From Solimonas sp. (GTDB lineage: Bacteria > Pseudomonadota > Gammaproteobacteria > Nevskiales > Nevskiaceae): DNA of 64,000 bases. The notes below the pieces were generated by a model. That model saw only the letters and a program-made list of their open reading frames with translations. It did not search any database and was not told the DNA's origin. Made by a program: the position numbers and the translations under genes. How positions within the stretch are numbered: position 1 is the stretch's first letter; each line of letters starts with the position of its first letter. The stretch is taken from the NCBI GenBank assembly GCA_030149365.1, contig JASBRP010000002.1:82936-146935 (forward strand), given 5' to 3'. This document shows positions 9,714-21,089 of this stretch, one piece after another.

Positions 9714-10409
9714 CTAGCGCGCCGTCTGCTCCATCCACCAGCCCTCTTCGACGAACGACAGGCCGTCGGCTTCGATGCCAGGTCCGCGCTGTAGCAGCTC
9801 CGCACTCAGCGCCATTCTCAGCCCCGCAGTTGCATCGAAGTAGCCCAGACCATTCACCGGCTCACCCGCCGCCACATCGCGCACCCGCAGTCCCCGCATC
9901 AGCGAGAAATCGATGCCCAGGCCGCGCTGCTTGAGCCAGGCTTCCTTCTGCGTCCACATGCGGTAGAACGCCGCCAGTTGCTGCTCGGGCGGCAGTGTCG
10001 CCAGCAGGGCCTGTTCTTCTTCGCTGCAGGACTGGCGCGCCAGCGGCGCGACCTTGCGCGGTCGGGTAACGGTTTCCAGGTCGATGCCGACGGGCAGCGC
10101 GGAGACGACACAGGCGATCCAGTCGCCGCTATGCGAGAGCCCTACATGCAGGACCGGGTCAGGCCCGCGCACGAGGCGCGGCGGCGTATGTGCGATGGCG
10201 CCCAGTTCCCAGTCGGCGGGAGTGCCGCCGCGCTGTTCGATCAGCATCTGGCGCGCCAGCCAGCGTGCGGCGACGAACTGTTCGCGCCGCGCGGCGGCCT
10301 TGAACGTGCCGAGGCGCTCGCGCTCTTCGGTGCCGAGGAAGTCCAGCCCCGCGGCTTCTGCCACGGCCCAGGTGGGCGCGTAGCGGGCCAGCCGCAAGGC
10401 GAGGATCAT
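9714..10409 (-). CDS. 4'-phosphopantetheinyl transferase (Sfp type)
   Basis: 231 residues. Transfers phosphopantetheine from CoA to a serine of carrier proteins. Visible motifs: LSHSG (91-95), GIDLE with Asp110 and Glu112 for Mg2+, and WTQKEAWLK (152-160) with the Lys-Glu pair. The length matches the Sfp/EntD class rather than the 120-residue AcpS class. It starts 13 bases after the parA-like stop on the same strand, so they are probably cotranscribed. No polyketide or peptide synthetase is in the window; it may serve fatty acid or lysine-type carriers elsewhere. Confidence 0.9.
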   Translation of the reverse strand: MILALRLARYAPTWAVAEAAGLDFLGTEERERLGTFKAAARREQFVAARWLARQMLIEQRGGTPADWELGAIAHTPPRLVRGPDPVLHVGLSHSGDWIACVVSALPVGIDLETVTRPRKVAPLARQSCSEEEQALLATLPPEQQLAAFYRMWTQKEAWLKQRGLGIDFSLMRGLRVRDVAAGEPVNGLGYFDATAGLRMALSAELLQRGPGIEADGLSFVEEGWWMEQTAR

Positions 10410-10422
10410 CGCGGGCGCGGCC

Positions 10423-11193
10423 TCAGGCGGATTTGAGCGAGTCGAACAGCGCCAGGTATTCCTGGGTGATGCGATGGCCGCGGTCGAAATGGATCAGCGG
10501 CTTGTGCTGCTCGTGGGATTCCTTGACCTTGATCGAGGTGCCGATGGCGCAGTCCAGCACCGGTTTGCCCTCGGCCTTCAGTTCCTCGACCAGGCGCGTC
10601 GGCAGCCGGGAGCGTGACTGGAACTGGTTGACAATGATGCCTTCGATCTCCAGGTCTTCGTTATGGTCCGCTCGGATCTCCTGGATGTTGTCCAGCAGGG
10701 TATAGAGCGCCTGGCGCGCGAACTCGTCGCAGTCAAAGGGGATCAGCACGCGGTCGGCGGCGATCAGCGCGGAGCGGGAGTAGAAGTTCAGCGCCGGTGG
10801 CGTGTCGATGAAGACGGCGTCGTAGCCCTTGAGCTTCTTCAGCGCGTCGCGCAGCTTGTAGATCTTCTGCTTGGACTCGAGCTTGATCGCCAGTTCGTCC
10901 AGGCGCGGCGATGCGGCGATGACGTCGAGGTTGTCGAAGGCGGTGCCGCTGGCATAGCTGACGAAGGCCGGCGGCGTCAGCGAGAACGACAGCGAAGCCT
11001 CGAAGAAATCCGCGATGGTGCGGTCCGGCTGCAGGGGCGCGCTGCCGGTGAGGTATTGCGTGGCATTGCCCTGGGTGTCGAGGTCGATCACCAGGGTGCG
11101 CAGGCCGCGGCTGGCGGCGATGGCGGCAAGGTTGCAGACGATCGTGGTCTTGCCTACGCCGCCTTTCTGGTTGAAGACAACACGCTTGATCAT
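10423..11193 (-). CDS. Orphan ParA-family ATPase
   Basis: 256 residues from MIKRVVFNQ. The deviant Walker A KGGVGKTT (10-17) begins at the very N-terminus, as in chromosomal Soj/MinD-like ATPases without a DNA-binding extension; DLDTQGN (A') and FIDTPPAL (Walker B) follow. Such ATPases position cargo on nucleoid or membrane. There is no parB, no parS-like repeat and no cargo gene next to it; the neighbour is the phosphopantetheinyl transferase. The cargo is therefore unknown. The ATG at 11193 is chosen because the Walker motif starts nine residues on. Confidence 0.88.
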   Translation of the reverse strand: MIKRVVFNQKGGVGKTTIVCNLAAIAASRGLRTLVIDLDTQGNATQYLTGSAPLQPDRTIADFFEASLSFSLTPPAFVSYASGTAFDNLDVIAASPRLDELAIKLESKQKIYKLRDALKKLKGYDAVFIDTPPALNFYSRSALIAADRVLIPFDCDEFARQALYTLLDNIQEIRADHNEDLEIEGIIVNQFQSRSRLPTRLVEELKAEGKPVLDCAIGTSIKVKESHEQHKPLIHFDRGHRITQEYLALFDSLKSA

Positions 11194-11418
11194 GGCTCGG
11201 GTCGGGCTCTGGGAGGGGAGTGTCGCGGCGTTCAGTTTAAGGGATCGCGAGGAGCAAAAGCCGCGCCACGGTGGCTTTTCGTGCACCGTCAGGAGGCAGG
11301 AATGGCCGCTTTTGCCGGCACCCTTCTTGCTGAACCAGTGCCGTCAAGGCCGGCGCACGATCGGGCTTGCAGCGGCGTGCGCCGGCTCCTCCACTTGATT
11401 CCAACAGGGGCCTGGGCA

Positions 11419-12942
<1,524 letters not shown>

Positions 12943-12969
12943 TACCGCGGATCATTCCTAAATCCTTAC

Positions 12970-12997
12970 CGTCATGCCGGCTTTCGCCGGTATGACG
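12970..12997. repeat. Short extragenic palindrome
   Basis: CGTCATGCCGG and CCGGTATGACG pair around a 6-base loop with one G-T pair. This kind of CGTCAT...ATGACG palindrome is common between genes of xanthomonad-like genomes. It lies between the convergent permease and acnA. Confidence 0.7.
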
Positions 12998-13019
12998 AGA
13001 GAGGACTATAGGAGCACAA

Positions 13020-13051
13020 CGAAGAAGGGGCGCAAAAGCGCCCCTTCTTCG
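13020..13051. terminator. Bidirectional intrinsic terminator (permease / acnA)
   Basis: GAAGAAGGGGCGC-AAAA-GCGCCCCTTCTTC, a 13-bp perfect stem with A/T-rich outer arms, between convergent genes. Confidence 0.85.
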
Positions 13052-13067
13052 TTCCGGCATCTGCAGC

Positions 13068-15737
13068 TCAGGCTTTTGCCATTTGCCGCAACATGTAGTT
13101 CAGGACACCGCCGTGCTCGTAGTACTCCCATTCCTTGGGCGTATTGATGCGCACGCGGGCCTTGAAGCTCACGGTCTTGCCATCGGCCTTCCGGGCGGTG
13201 ACATCGACGCTGGTGGCACCATGCTTCAAGCCGTCGATATCGAAGACCTCGGTGCCGTCCAGGCCCAGCGCGGCGACGTTCTGGCCATCGACGAAGTTCA
13301 GCGGCAGCACACCCATGCCGACGAGGTTGGCGCGGTGGATGCGCTCGAAGGACTCGGAGATCACGGCCTTGACGCCCAGCAGGATGGTGCCCTTGGCGGC
13401 CCAGTCGCGCGAGGAGCCGGTGCCGTATTCCTTGCCGGCCAGCACGACCTGCGCCGTGCCGTCGGCGATGTGCTTCATGGCCACGTCGTAGATCGGCTCG
13501 ACGGGACCAATGCTGCCGTCCTTGCCGATGTACTTGGACACGCCGCCTTCCACGCCCGGTGTCATCTGGTTCTTGATGCGGGTGTTGGCGAAGGTGCCGC
13601 GCATCATGATCTCGTGGTTACCACGGCGCGAACCGAAGCTGTTGAAGTCGGCCTTCTTGACGCCATGGGCTTCCAGGTACTTGCCTGCGGGGCCGTCCTT
13701 CTTGATGTCGCCGGCCGGCGAGATGTGGTCGGTGGTGATGGAGTCGCCCAGCACGGCCAGCGCGCGTGCACCCTTGATCGACGGGATGCCCGGCGGGGTC
13801 ATGGTCATCCCGGTGAAGTACGGCGGATTCTGGACATAGGTGCTTTTCGAGTCCCAGGGATAGGTCTCGGATCTGGCGACCTTGATGCCCTGCCAGCGGG
13901 CATCGCCCTTGAGCACGTCGGCATAGCTGGACTTGAACAGCTCGCTGGTCACGGCCTGGGCGACGGTGGCCTGGATTTCGGCGTTGGAGGGCCAGATGTC
14001 CTTGAGGAAGACGTCCTTGCCGTCCTTGCTCTTGCCGAGCGGCTCGGTGGTGAGGTCGACGTCCGTGTTGCCGGCGATGGCATAGGCCACCACCAGCGGT
14101 GGCGAGGCCAGGTAGTTCATGCGCACGTCCTGGTGGACGCGGCCTTCGAAGTTGCGGTTGCCGGAGAGCACGGCCGACACGCTCAGGGTGTTGTCCTGGA
14201 TCGCCTTGCCCAGCGGCTCGTTGAGCGGGCCGGAGTTGCCGATGCAGGTGGTACAGCCGTAGGCGGACACGTAGAAGCCCAGGTGCTCCAGGTCCTCGAT
14301 GAGGCCGGCCTTCTCCAGGTACTTGGTCACGGCCAGCGAGCCGGGCGCCAGCGAGGTCTTGACCCAGGGCTTGGACGTGAGACCCAGCGCGCGGGCCTTG
14401 CGGGCCAGCAGGCCGGCACCGATCAGCACGTTGGGGTTGGAGGTGTTGGTGCAGGAGGTGATGGCGGCGATCATCACTGCGCCGTCCTGCAGTTCGAAGG
14501 TCTTGCCCTGATCGGTGACCGTGGCCGGGCCCTTGGAAGGGCGCTGCTTCTGCTCGGCCTCGAAGGCCTTGCGGTAGTTGGCCTTGACGTCGGACAGCAG
14601 CACGCGATCCTGCGGGCGCTTGGGGCCGGCCAGGCTGGGCTTGATGCTGCCCAGGTCCAGGTGCAGCACTTCGGTGTACTCGGCTTCGGGCGCCTCCGGT
14701 GTCCACCACATGCCCTGGGCCTGTGCGTAGGCCTTCACCACGGCAATGCGTTCCTCGCTGCGGCCGGTGAGGCGCAGGTAGCTCAGGGTTTCCTCGTCGA
14801 TCGGGAAGATGCCGCAGGTGGCGCCGTACTCCGGCGCCATGTTGCCGATGGTGTTGCGGTCGGAGGCCGAGAGGTTGGCCAGGCCGGGGCCGAAGAATTC
14901 GACGAACTTCTCGACCACGCCGCGCTTGCGCAGCATCTCGGTGACGGTGAGCACGAGATCGGTGGCGGTGGAGCCTTCCGCCAGCTTGCCGGTGACGCGC
15001 ACGCCGATGACGTCGGGGATCAGCATGGAGGACGGCTGGCCGAGCATGGCGGCCTCGGCTTCGATGCCGCCGACGCCCCAGCCCAGCACGCCGATGCCGT
15101 TGACCATGGTGGTGTGGCTGTCGGTGCCGAAGCAGCTGTCGGGGTAGAGCAGGCCGGCGTCGTTCTCGAAGACCACGCGGGCCAGGTACTCGATGTTGAC
15201 CTGGTGGACGATGCCGGTATCGGGCGGCACGGCCTTGAAGTTCTTCAGCGCCTCCTGGCCCCAGCGCAGGAAGGTGTAGCGTTCCTCGTTGCGCTGGAAT
15301 TCGACCTTGGCGTTGAGGTCCAGGGCGTCGCGTGAGCCGTAGTGGTCGATCATGACGGAGTGGTCGATGACCAGCTCCACCGGGCACAGCGGGTTGACCT
15401 TGGCGGCGTCGCCGCCGAGCTTCTTGATCGCGTCGCGCATGGCGGCGAGATCCACCACGCAGGGCACACCGGTGAAGTCCTGCAGGACCACGCGGGCCGG
15501 AGTGAAGTTAATGTCCTTGGCGGGCAGGTTCTTGAAGTCGGCACCGGCCAGGGCCTCGACGTCGGCCTTGGTGGTGTTCAGGCCGTCCTCGTGGCGCAGC
15601 AGGTTTTCCAGCAGCACCTTGATGGAGTAGGGCAGCCGGGCCAGGTTGAACCGCGGTTCCAGCGCCTTGAGGTTGTAGTACGAGTAGGTCCTGGAACCCA
15701 CCTGCAGGCTGGCCTTGCTCTTGAAGCTGTCCGTCAT
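13068..15737 (-). CDS. acnA: Aconitate hydratase A
   Basis: Isomerises citrate and isocitrate using a [4Fe-4S] cluster. 889 residues, the usual AcnA/IRP1-type length and domain order. Cluster Cys429 lies in SCTNTSNPN, and Cys495 and Cys498 in GCTTCIGNSG. The C-terminal swivel domain has the GSSRDWAAKG active-site stretch. The start is ATG 15737 (MTDSFKSKASL), where homology begins. It is transcribed separately from acnB, whose terminator lies 174 bases upstream of this start. AcnA is generally the stress- and stationary-phase form. Confidence 0.97.
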   Translation of the reverse strand: MTDSFKSKASLQVGSRTYSYYNLKALEPRFNLARLPYSIKVLLENLLRHEDGLNTTKADVEALAGADFKNLPAKDINFTPARVVLQDFTGVPCVVDLAAMRDAIKKLGGDAAKVNPLCPVELVIDHSVMIDHYGSRDALDLNAKVEFQRNEERYTFLRWGQEALKNFKAVPPDTGIVHQVNIEYLARVVFENDAGLLYPDSCFGTDSHTTMVNGIGVLGWGVGGIEAEAAMLGQPSSMLIPDVIGVRVTGKLAEGSTATDLVLTVTEMLRKRGVVEKFVEFFGPGLANLSASDRNTIGNMAPEYGATCGIFPIDEETLSYLRLTGRSEERIAVVKAYAQAQGMWWTPEAPEAEYTEVLHLDLGSIKPSLAGPKRPQDRVLLSDVKANYRKAFEAEQKQRPSKGPATVTDQGKTFELQDGAVMIAAITSCTNTSNPNVLIGAGLLARKARALGLTSKPWVKTSLAPGSLAVTKYLEKAGLIEDLEHLGFYVSAYGCTTCIGNSGPLNEPLGKAIQDNTLSVSAVLSGNRNFEGRVHQDVRMNYLASPPLVVAYAIAGNTDVDLTTEPLGKSKDGKDVFLKDIWPSNAEIQATVAQAVTSELFKSSYADVLKGDARWQGIKVARSETYPWDSKSTYVQNPPYFTGMTMTPPGIPSIKGARALAVLGDSITTDHISPAGDIKKDGPAGKYLEAHGVKKADFNSFGSRRGNHEIMMRGTFANTRIKNQMTPGVEGGVSKYIGKDGSIGPVEPIYDVAMKHIADGTAQVVLAGKEYGTGSSRDWAAKGTILLGVKAVISESFERIHRANLVGMGVLPLNFVDGQNVAALGLDGTEVFDIDGLKHGATSVDVTARKADGKTVSFKARVRINTPKEWEYYEHGGVLNYMLRQMAKA

Positions 15738-15910
15738 GGTTCGTGTCCCGGGTTGGCTGCCCGCCAATTCAAGGCAGCGGTGGCTGAGGGGGAGGCTGGT
15801 AGGACCTCGCCGGTCCTGGCCGGTTCCCGCCAGGGCAAGCTGCACGAGGGTAGCAAAAAGCCGGCCGTCCTACTGCCTACCCGCAGGCGGACAGGGTTGG
15901 GAGGCCGGCA

Positions 15911-15946
15911 ACAAAAAGGCCCGCCGGGGTGCCGGCGGGCCTTGGT
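15911..15946 (-). terminator. Intrinsic terminator after acnB
   Basis: Read leftward: AAGGCCCGCCGGC / GCCGGCGGGCC with a 4-base loop, ending in a T-run. It is 21 bases beyond the acnB stop and separates acnB from acnA. Confidence 0.85.
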
Positions 15947-15966
15947 GACAACAGCAGTCCCGGCGT

Positions 15967-18558
15967 TTACGCCGTCACGGCCTTCGCGGTCTCCGCGTAC
16001 TCCTCGATCTGGTCGAAGTTCATGTACTTGTAGATCTTGTCCGCGTTCTTGGCGATGACGCCGGTCTCCGCCAGGTATTCCTCGCGCGTCGGCAGGCGGC
16101 CAAGCTTGGAGGCGATGGCGGCCAGTTCCGCCGAGCCGAGGAACACGTTGGTGTTCTTGCCCAGGCGGTTGGGGAAGTTGCGGGTGGAGGTGGAGATCGC
16201 CGTGGCGCCTTCCTTCATCTGCGCCTGGTTGCCCATGCACAGCGAGCAGCCCGGCATCTCGGTGCGCGCGCCGGCCGTGCCGAAGGTGTTGTAGATGCCC
16301 TCCTTGGTCAGCTCGGCGGCGTCCATCTTGGTCGGCGGGGCGACCCACAGGCGGACCGGGATGTCCTTCTTGCCTTCCAGCAGCTTGCCGGCGGCGCGGA
16401 AGTGGCCGATGTTGGTCATGCACGAGCCGATGAAGGCCTCGTCGATCTTGGTGCCGGCCACTTCGGACAGGAACTTGGCGTCATCCGGATCGTTCGGGCA
16501 GCAGACGATCGGCTCCTGGATGTCGGCCAGGTCGATCTCGATCACGGCGGCGTACTCGGCGTCCTTGTCGGCTTCCAGCAGCTGCGGGTTGGCCAGCCAG
16601 GCTTCCATCGACTTGATGCGGCGCTCCAGCGTGCGGGCGTCCTTGTAGCCCTCGGCGATCATGTTCTTCATGAGCACGATGTTCGAGGTCATGTACTCGA
16701 TCATCGGCTCCTTGTTGAGCTTGATCGTGCAGCCGGCGGCGGAGCGCTCGGCCGAGGCGTCGGACAGCTCGAAGGCCTGTTCGACCTTCAGGTTAGGCAG
16801 GCCCTCGATCTCGAGCACGCGGCCCGAGAAGATGTTCTTCTTGCCGGCCTTGGCCACGGTCAGCAGACCGGCCTTGATGGCGTACAGCGGGATGGCGTGC
16901 ACCAGGTCGCGCAGCGTCACGCCCGGCTGCATCTCACCCTTGAAGCGCACCAGCACGGATTCCGGCATGTCCAGCGGCATCACGCCGGTGGCGGCGGCGA
17001 AGGCCACCAGGCCGGAGCCGGCCGGGAAGGAGACGCCGATCGGGAAGCGGGTGTGCGAGTCGCCGCCGGTGCCGACGGTGTCCGGCAGCAGCAGGCGGTT
17101 GAGCCAGGAGTGGATCACGCCGTCGCCCGGGCGCAGGGCGACGCCGCCGCGGTTGGAGATGAACGCGGGCAGCTCGCGGTGGGTCTTGACGTCGACCGGC
17201 TTGGGGTAGGCCGCGGTGTGGCAGAAGGACTGCATCACCAGGTCGGCGGAGAAGCCGAGGCAGGCGAGGTCCTTGAGTTCGTCACGGGTCATCGGGCCGG
17301 TGGTGTCCTGCGAGCCGACCGTGGTCATCTTCGGTTCGCAGTACGTGCCCGGGCGCATGCCCTGGCCTTCCGGCAGGCCGCAGGCGCGGCCGACCATCTT
17401 CTGCACCAGGGTGTAGCCCTTGCCGGTGTCCTTCGGGGTCTGCGGCAGGCGGAACAGGGTCGACGCAGGCAGGCCGAGCAGCTCACGGGCCTTGCCGGTC
17501 AGCGAGCGGCCGATGATCAGGTTGATGCGGCCGCCGGCGCGCACTTCGTCGAGCAGGACCTGGCTCTTGAGCTCGAAGTTCGCCGCAACGACGCCGTTCT
17601 TCTCGATCTTGCCCTCGTAGGGGAAGATGTCGATGACGTCGCCCATCTCGAACTTGGAGACGTCGACTTCGATCGGCAGCGAGCCGGAATCTTCCTGGGT
17701 GTTGAAGAAGATCGGGGCGATCTTGCCGCCAAGGGTGACGCCGCCGAAGCGCTTGTTCGGCACGAAGGGAATGTCTTCGCCGGTGGCCCAGATCACGCTG
17801 TTGGTGGCGGACTTGCGCGAGGAGCCGGTGCCGACCACGTCGCCCACGTAAGCGACGATGTGGCCCTTCTTTTTCAGGTCGTCAATGAACTGCATCGGGC
17901 CGCGCTTGCCGTCTTCTTCAGGCTTGAAGGCCGCGTCCGAGCGCGTCATCTTCAGCATGGCGAGGTAGTGCAGCGGGATGTCGGGGCGGCTCCAGGCATC
18001 CGGCGCCGGCGACAGGTCGTCGGTGTTGGTTTCGCCGGGCACCTTGAACACGGTGACGGTGATCTTCTTGGCGACTTCCGGACGGCTGGTGAACCACTCG
18101 GCGTCGGCCCAGGACTGGAGCACGGACTTGGCGTTGGCATTGCCCTTCTTGGCAAGCTCGGCCACGTCGTGGAAGAAGTCGAACATCAGCAGCGTCTTCT
18201 TCAGCGCCTCGGCGGCCACGGCGCCGACTTCGGCGTCCGGCAGCAGGTCGATCAGCGGCTTGACGTTGTAGCCGCCGACCATTGTGCCGAGCAGCTCGGT
18301 GGCCTTGGCGCGCGAGATCAGGCTGCACTTCACTTCACCGTCGGCAACCGCGGTCAGGAACGAGGCCTTCACCTTGGCGGCGTCGTCCACGCCCGGCGGG
18401 ACGCGATGGGTCAGCAGGTCGAGCAGGAATGCCTCTTCGCCCGCCGGCGGGTTCTTGATCAGCTCGATCACTTCGGCGGTCTGCTGGGCAGACAGCGACA
18501 GCGGCGGAATGCCGAGGGCAGCGCGCTCGGCAGTGTGTTGGCGATAGGCTTGCAGCAT
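15967..18558 (-). CDS. acnB: Bifunctional aconitate hydratase B / 2-methylisocitrate dehydratase
   Basis: 863 residues, typical AcnB, with the HEAT-like domain at the N-terminus, the swivel domain next ([13 protein letters not shown]), then the catalytic core. Cluster ligands are about Cys713 (SCMTNIGHF) and Cys771/Cys774 (GCSLCMGNQ). It is the main TCA aconitase in many gammaproteobacteria and also handles 2-methylisocitrate in propionate breakdown. That matters here because the branched-chain locus at the window end would yield propionyl-CoA. A TATAAT-type promoter lies in the gap behind mnmA. Confidence 0.97.
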   Translation of the reverse strand: MLQAYRQHTAERAALGIPPLSLSAQQTAEVIELIKNPPAGEEAFLLDLLTHRVPPGVDDAAKVKASFLTAVADGEVKCSLISRAKATELLGTMVGGYNVKPLIDLLPDAEVGAVAAEALKKTLLMFDFFHDVAELAKKGNANAKSVLQSWADAEWFTSRPEVAKKITVTVFKVPGETNTDDLSPAPDAWSRPDIPLHYLAMLKMTRSDAAFKPEEDGKRGPMQFIDDLKKKGHIVAYVGDVVGTGSSRKSATNSVIWATGEDIPFVPNKRFGGVTLGGKIAPIFFNTQEDSGSLPIEVDVSKFEMGDVIDIFPYEGKIEKNGVVAANFELKSQVLLDEVRAGGRINLIIGRSLTGKARELLGLPASTLFRLPQTPKDTGKGYTLVQKMVGRACGLPEGQGMRPGTYCEPKMTTVGSQDTTGPMTRDELKDLACLGFSADLVMQSFCHTAAYPKPVDVKTHRELPAFISNRGGVALRPGDGVIHSWLNRLLLPDTVGTGGDSHTRFPIGVSFPAGSGLVAFAAATGVMPLDMPESVLVRFKGEMQPGVTLRDLVHAIPLYAIKAGLLTVAKAGKKNIFSGRVLEIEGLPNLKVEQAFELSDASAERSAAGCTIKLNKEPMIEYMTSNIVLMKNMIAEGYKDARTLERRIKSMEAWLANPQLLEADKDAEYAAVIEIDLADIQEPIVCCPNDPDDAKFLSEVAGTKIDEAFIGSCMTNIGHFRAAGKLLEGKKDIPVRLWVAPPTKMDAAELTKEGIYNTFGTAGARTEMPGCSLCMGNQAQMKEGATAISTSTRNFPNRLGKNTNVFLGSAELAAIASKLGRLPTREEYLAETGVIAKNADKIYKYMNFDQIEEYAETAKAVTA

Positions 18559-18659
18559 GGTGTTTGGCAGTCCGATGTTAAGAAGGCGGAGGGCTACGAG
18601 CGCCGCGCGGGCCGCGATCCTGGAAGCAGAAGCTATCGGTCTGGCGCAGTGCGCCCAGC

Positions 18660-18665
18660 ATTATA
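18660..18665 (-). promoter_or_regulatory. Consensus -10 box for acnB
   Basis: On the minus strand the hexamer is TATAAT, about 100 bases before the acnB ATG, in the 167-base gap after mnmA. No clear TTGACA-like -35 box is visible at 16-18 bases. The gap otherwise holds only a 7-bp inverted pair (18682-18688 / 18714-18720). Confidence 0.5.
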
Positions 18666-18725
18666 TCAGCAGAGGCTGCTTCGCGGACCGGGCGAGCAGG
18701 GTCAAAACATCCTGTCCGCGCTAAT

Positions 18726-19850
18726 TCAGGCGGCCTGGGGACCGCTCCCAGCGGGCCCCTGGAGCAGGGGTTCCGCCGACCGTATTTCCCCGCCTCCAAG
18801 GCACTCTGCACCATCATAGAGCGCCAGGAACTGACCGCTGACGGCCGCGCGTTGCGGCTGCTCGAAAACCGCGCGGATTCTATTATCCGGCAGGACCTCC
18901 ACACGGCAGGCCTGCAGCTCCTGGCGGTGGCGGATGCGCGCCTGCAGGCGCTCAGGCAAGGCAGCCGGGCGGCGAATCCAGTGGAAAGGCTCTGTTTCGA
19001 CCCGGCAGGACATCAGCAGCGGGTGCCGCGAGTCCTGGGCGACGATCAGGGCGTTGCGACCGGGATCCTTGGCGACCACGTACCAGGGGGCGTCACGGGC
19101 GCCCTTGCGGCCGCCGATCATCAGGCCCTTGCGCTGGCCCGGCGTGTAGAACATCAGGCCCTGGTGCCGGCCGACGACGGCCCCGGTCTCGTCCAGCATG
19201 GGGCCGGGATTGGGCTTCAGGTAGTTGCCCAGGAATTCCTGGAACTCGCGCTCGCCGATGAAGCAGATGCCGGTGGAGTCCTTCTTGCGGTGCACCGGCA
19301 GCCCGGCTTGGCGCGCGATCTCGCGGACCTCGGGCTTGGTCAGCCCGCCGACCGGGAACAGCACGCGCTCCAGGTGCTCGCGGGCCACCGCGGCCAGGAA
19401 GTAGGTCTGGTCCTTGTCCTCGGTGACCGAGCGCAGCAGCCGCGGGCCGGCGTCGCCGTGTTCGATACGGGCGTAGTGGCCGGTGGCGATCCAGTCGGCC
19501 CCCAGGCGCAGGGCGTATTCGCGGAAGGGCTGGAACTTGACCTCGCGGTTGCACAGCACGTCCGGGTTCGGCGTCTTGCCGGCCTCGTAGTCGGCCAGGA
19601 AGCGGGCGAACACGCGGTCGCGGTATTCCCTGGAGAAGTCCACGCGGTGCAGGGGGATGTCCAGCTCCTCGCAGACCGCGCGCGCGTCCTGGTAGTCCTG
19701 CGCGCTGCTGCAGTAGCCTTCTTCGTCCTCGGTCCAGTTGACCATGAACAGGCCGCTGACGCGGTAGCCCTGTTCCTTCAGCAGCCAGGCCGAGACGGAG
19801 GAATCCACGCCTCCCGAGAGACCCACGACCACATGCTGCTGCCCGGCCAC
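18726..19850 (-). CDS. mnmA: tRNA-specific 2-thiouridylase MnmA
   Basis: Thiolates U34 of Lys, Glu and Gln tRNAs with ATP and a sulfur relay. Numbered from the proposed GTG start: PP-loop SGGVDS 12-17, catalytic Cys100 (VLCNREVKF) and Cys196 (STGICFIGER). 374 residues, slightly longer than usual because of a Gly/Ala-rich tail. The start is ambiguous: no ATG lies near homology, so I take GTG 19850, seven bases after the nudJ stop; a farther ATG at 19913 would overlap nudJ by 56 bases. It is the last gene of the secretion-operon cascade. Confidence 0.93.
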   Translation of the reverse strand: MAGQQHVVVGLSGGVDSSVSAWLLKEQGYRVSGLFMVNWTEDEEGYCSSAQDYQDARAVCEELDIPLHRVDFSREYRDRVFARFLADYEAGKTPNPDVLCNREVKFQPFREYALRLGADWIATGHYARIEHGDAGPRLLRSVTEDKDQTYFLAAVAREHLERVLFPVGGLTKPEVREIARQAGLPVHRKKDSTGICFIGEREFQEFLGNYLKPNPGPMLDETGAVVGRHQGLMFYTPGQRKGLMIGGRKGARDAPWYVVAKDPGRNALIVAQDSRHPLLMSCRVETEPFHWIRRPAALPERLQARIRHRQELQACRVEVLPDNRIRAVFEQPQRAAVSGQFLALYDGAECLGGGEIRSAEPLLQGPAGSGPQAA

Positions 19851-19857
19851 CGCAGGC

Positions 19858-20304
19858 TCAGTCGAGATGCGCGAGCATCGACAGCGGGAAGCGCTGCCCG
19901 GCGAGGTAGTCATCGACGCAGCGCAGGACCATCGGGCTGCGGTGCAGGGCGGCGCAGGCCGCGATCTCGTCGCGGGTCAGCCACACGGCCCGCTCGATGC
20001 CCTCGTCCAGCTTGTGGTTCGGGCGCTCGCGCAGGGCCTGGGCGACGAAGGCGATGCGCAGGAAGCCGTAGCCGAGATCGACCGGGTCATGGTGGTAGAG
20101 GCCCAGGACATGCGTCGGCTCGACGTCCCAGGCACTTTCCTCCAGCGTCTCGCGGATCGCGCCCTGGACCAGGGTCTCGCCCTGTTCCCAGTGGCCCGCC
20201 GGCTGGTTCATGCGCAGCTCGCCCTCGATACGCTCCTCCACCAGCAGGAAGCGCCCCTCGCGCTCGACGATGCAGGCGACGACGACGTGCGGCGTCCAGC
20301 CCAT
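19858..20304 (-). CDS. nudJ: NUDIX hydrolase NudJ-like phosphatase
   Basis: 148 residues with a Nudix box: GHWEQGE, seven residues, then RETLEES, metal ligands being the Glu residues. NudJ hydrolyses thiamine pyrophosphate precursors and nucleotide diphosphates in E. coli, where it also lies beside mnmA. Its ATG shares one base with the gspN stop (TAATG), so translation is coupled to the secretion genes. Confidence 0.9.
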   Translation of the reverse strand: MGWTPHVVVACIVEREGRFLLVEERIEGELRMNQPAGHWEQGETLVQGAIRETLEESAWDVEPTHVLGLYHHDPVDLGYGFLRIAFVAQALRERPNHKLDEGIERAVWLTRDEIAACAALHRSPMVLRCVDDYLAGQRFPLSMLAHLD

Positions 20305-21089
20305 TACGGCGTGCCCTCGGGAGGCGGTGCGCCCGGCAGCAGGCCCTGGCGCTTCAGCGTGTGGAAGCCCTGCGCATCCGGCGGGCCCATCTGCATCAGC
20401 AGGTTCGGCAGCATCGGCGGCGCGCCGGGCTTTGCCCGGGCGCGTAGGTTCAGCTCGTAATTCTGGTCCGGCGCCAGGCGGGCCTCGCCGCTGAGCTCCA
20501 GCGGGCCGGACACCGAGGTCAGCTGCGCGACGATATGGCCATCCTCGGTGGTGATCTCGGCACGGAAGTCGCCCAGCGGCGTCGGCTGGCCCAGCGCCCA
20601 GGCCAGGCCCTGCAGGTCCACGGTGGCCTCGGCCTGCTGCAGACGGCCCTTGGCCAAACGCAGTTCGCGGATATCCAGGCCGAGCTGGCCGTCCAGGGGA
20701 ACGAAGGGAAAGCCGGCGGCGGCGGCCACGGGGCGGAGCCCCCCATTGGCGCGGAAATCGCCCAGGCGCAGCGTGCCGAGAGGGGACACCGAAAGCTTGC
20801 CGTCCAGCAGCACGGGATCGCGTGTGGACTGCAGGGCCAGGCCAATGCGGCCCAGCAGCAGCTGGCCCGGTTCCAGCTGCCAGCGCAGGTCCGACACCAG
20901 GGTGCTGCCATTGCGCACGACGCCGGCCACGCGTCCATCGAGCAGGCGTCCTTCCAGGCCAAACAGCTCCACCGGCAGGGGGCGATCCTTGGGCTTGAGC
21001 CAGGCGTAGAGGCTGGCGGCGGGTGCCTGCATCAGCAGGGCAACGACCAGGAAACCCAGGCCGATCAACACGAGGCTGCGAATCTTCAT
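20304..21089 (-). CDS. gspN: Type II secretion protein N
   Basis: 261 residues. One N-terminal membrane segment (about 6-26) and a periplasmic beta-rich domain with the typical GLEGRLLDG start and repeated short strands. GspN is an accessory component of Xanthomonas/Pseudomonas-type systems whose exact role is not settled. ATG at 21089, overlapping the gspM stop by one base (TGATG). Confidence 0.85.
   Translation of the reverse strand: MKIRSLVLIGLGFLVVALLMQAPAASLYAWLKPKDRPLPVELFGLEGRLLDGRVAGVVRNGSTLVSDLRWQLEPGQLLLGRIGLALQSTRDPVLLDGKLSVSPLGTLRLGDFRANGGLRPVAAAAGFPFVPLDGQLGLDIRELRLAKGRLQQAEATVDLQGLAWALGQPTPLGDFRAEITTEDGHIVAQLTSVSGPLELSGEARLAPDQNYELNLRARAKPGAPPMLPNLLMQMGPPDAQGFHTLKRQGLLPGAPPPEGTP

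Noticed and set aside
13083..15335. 750-codon open frame on the plus strand
   Set aside because: Antisense to acnA, whose iron-sulfur motifs are unmistakable.
16402..18819. 805-codon open frame on the plus strand
   Set aside because: Antisense to acnB and the mnmA end; no recognisable domain.
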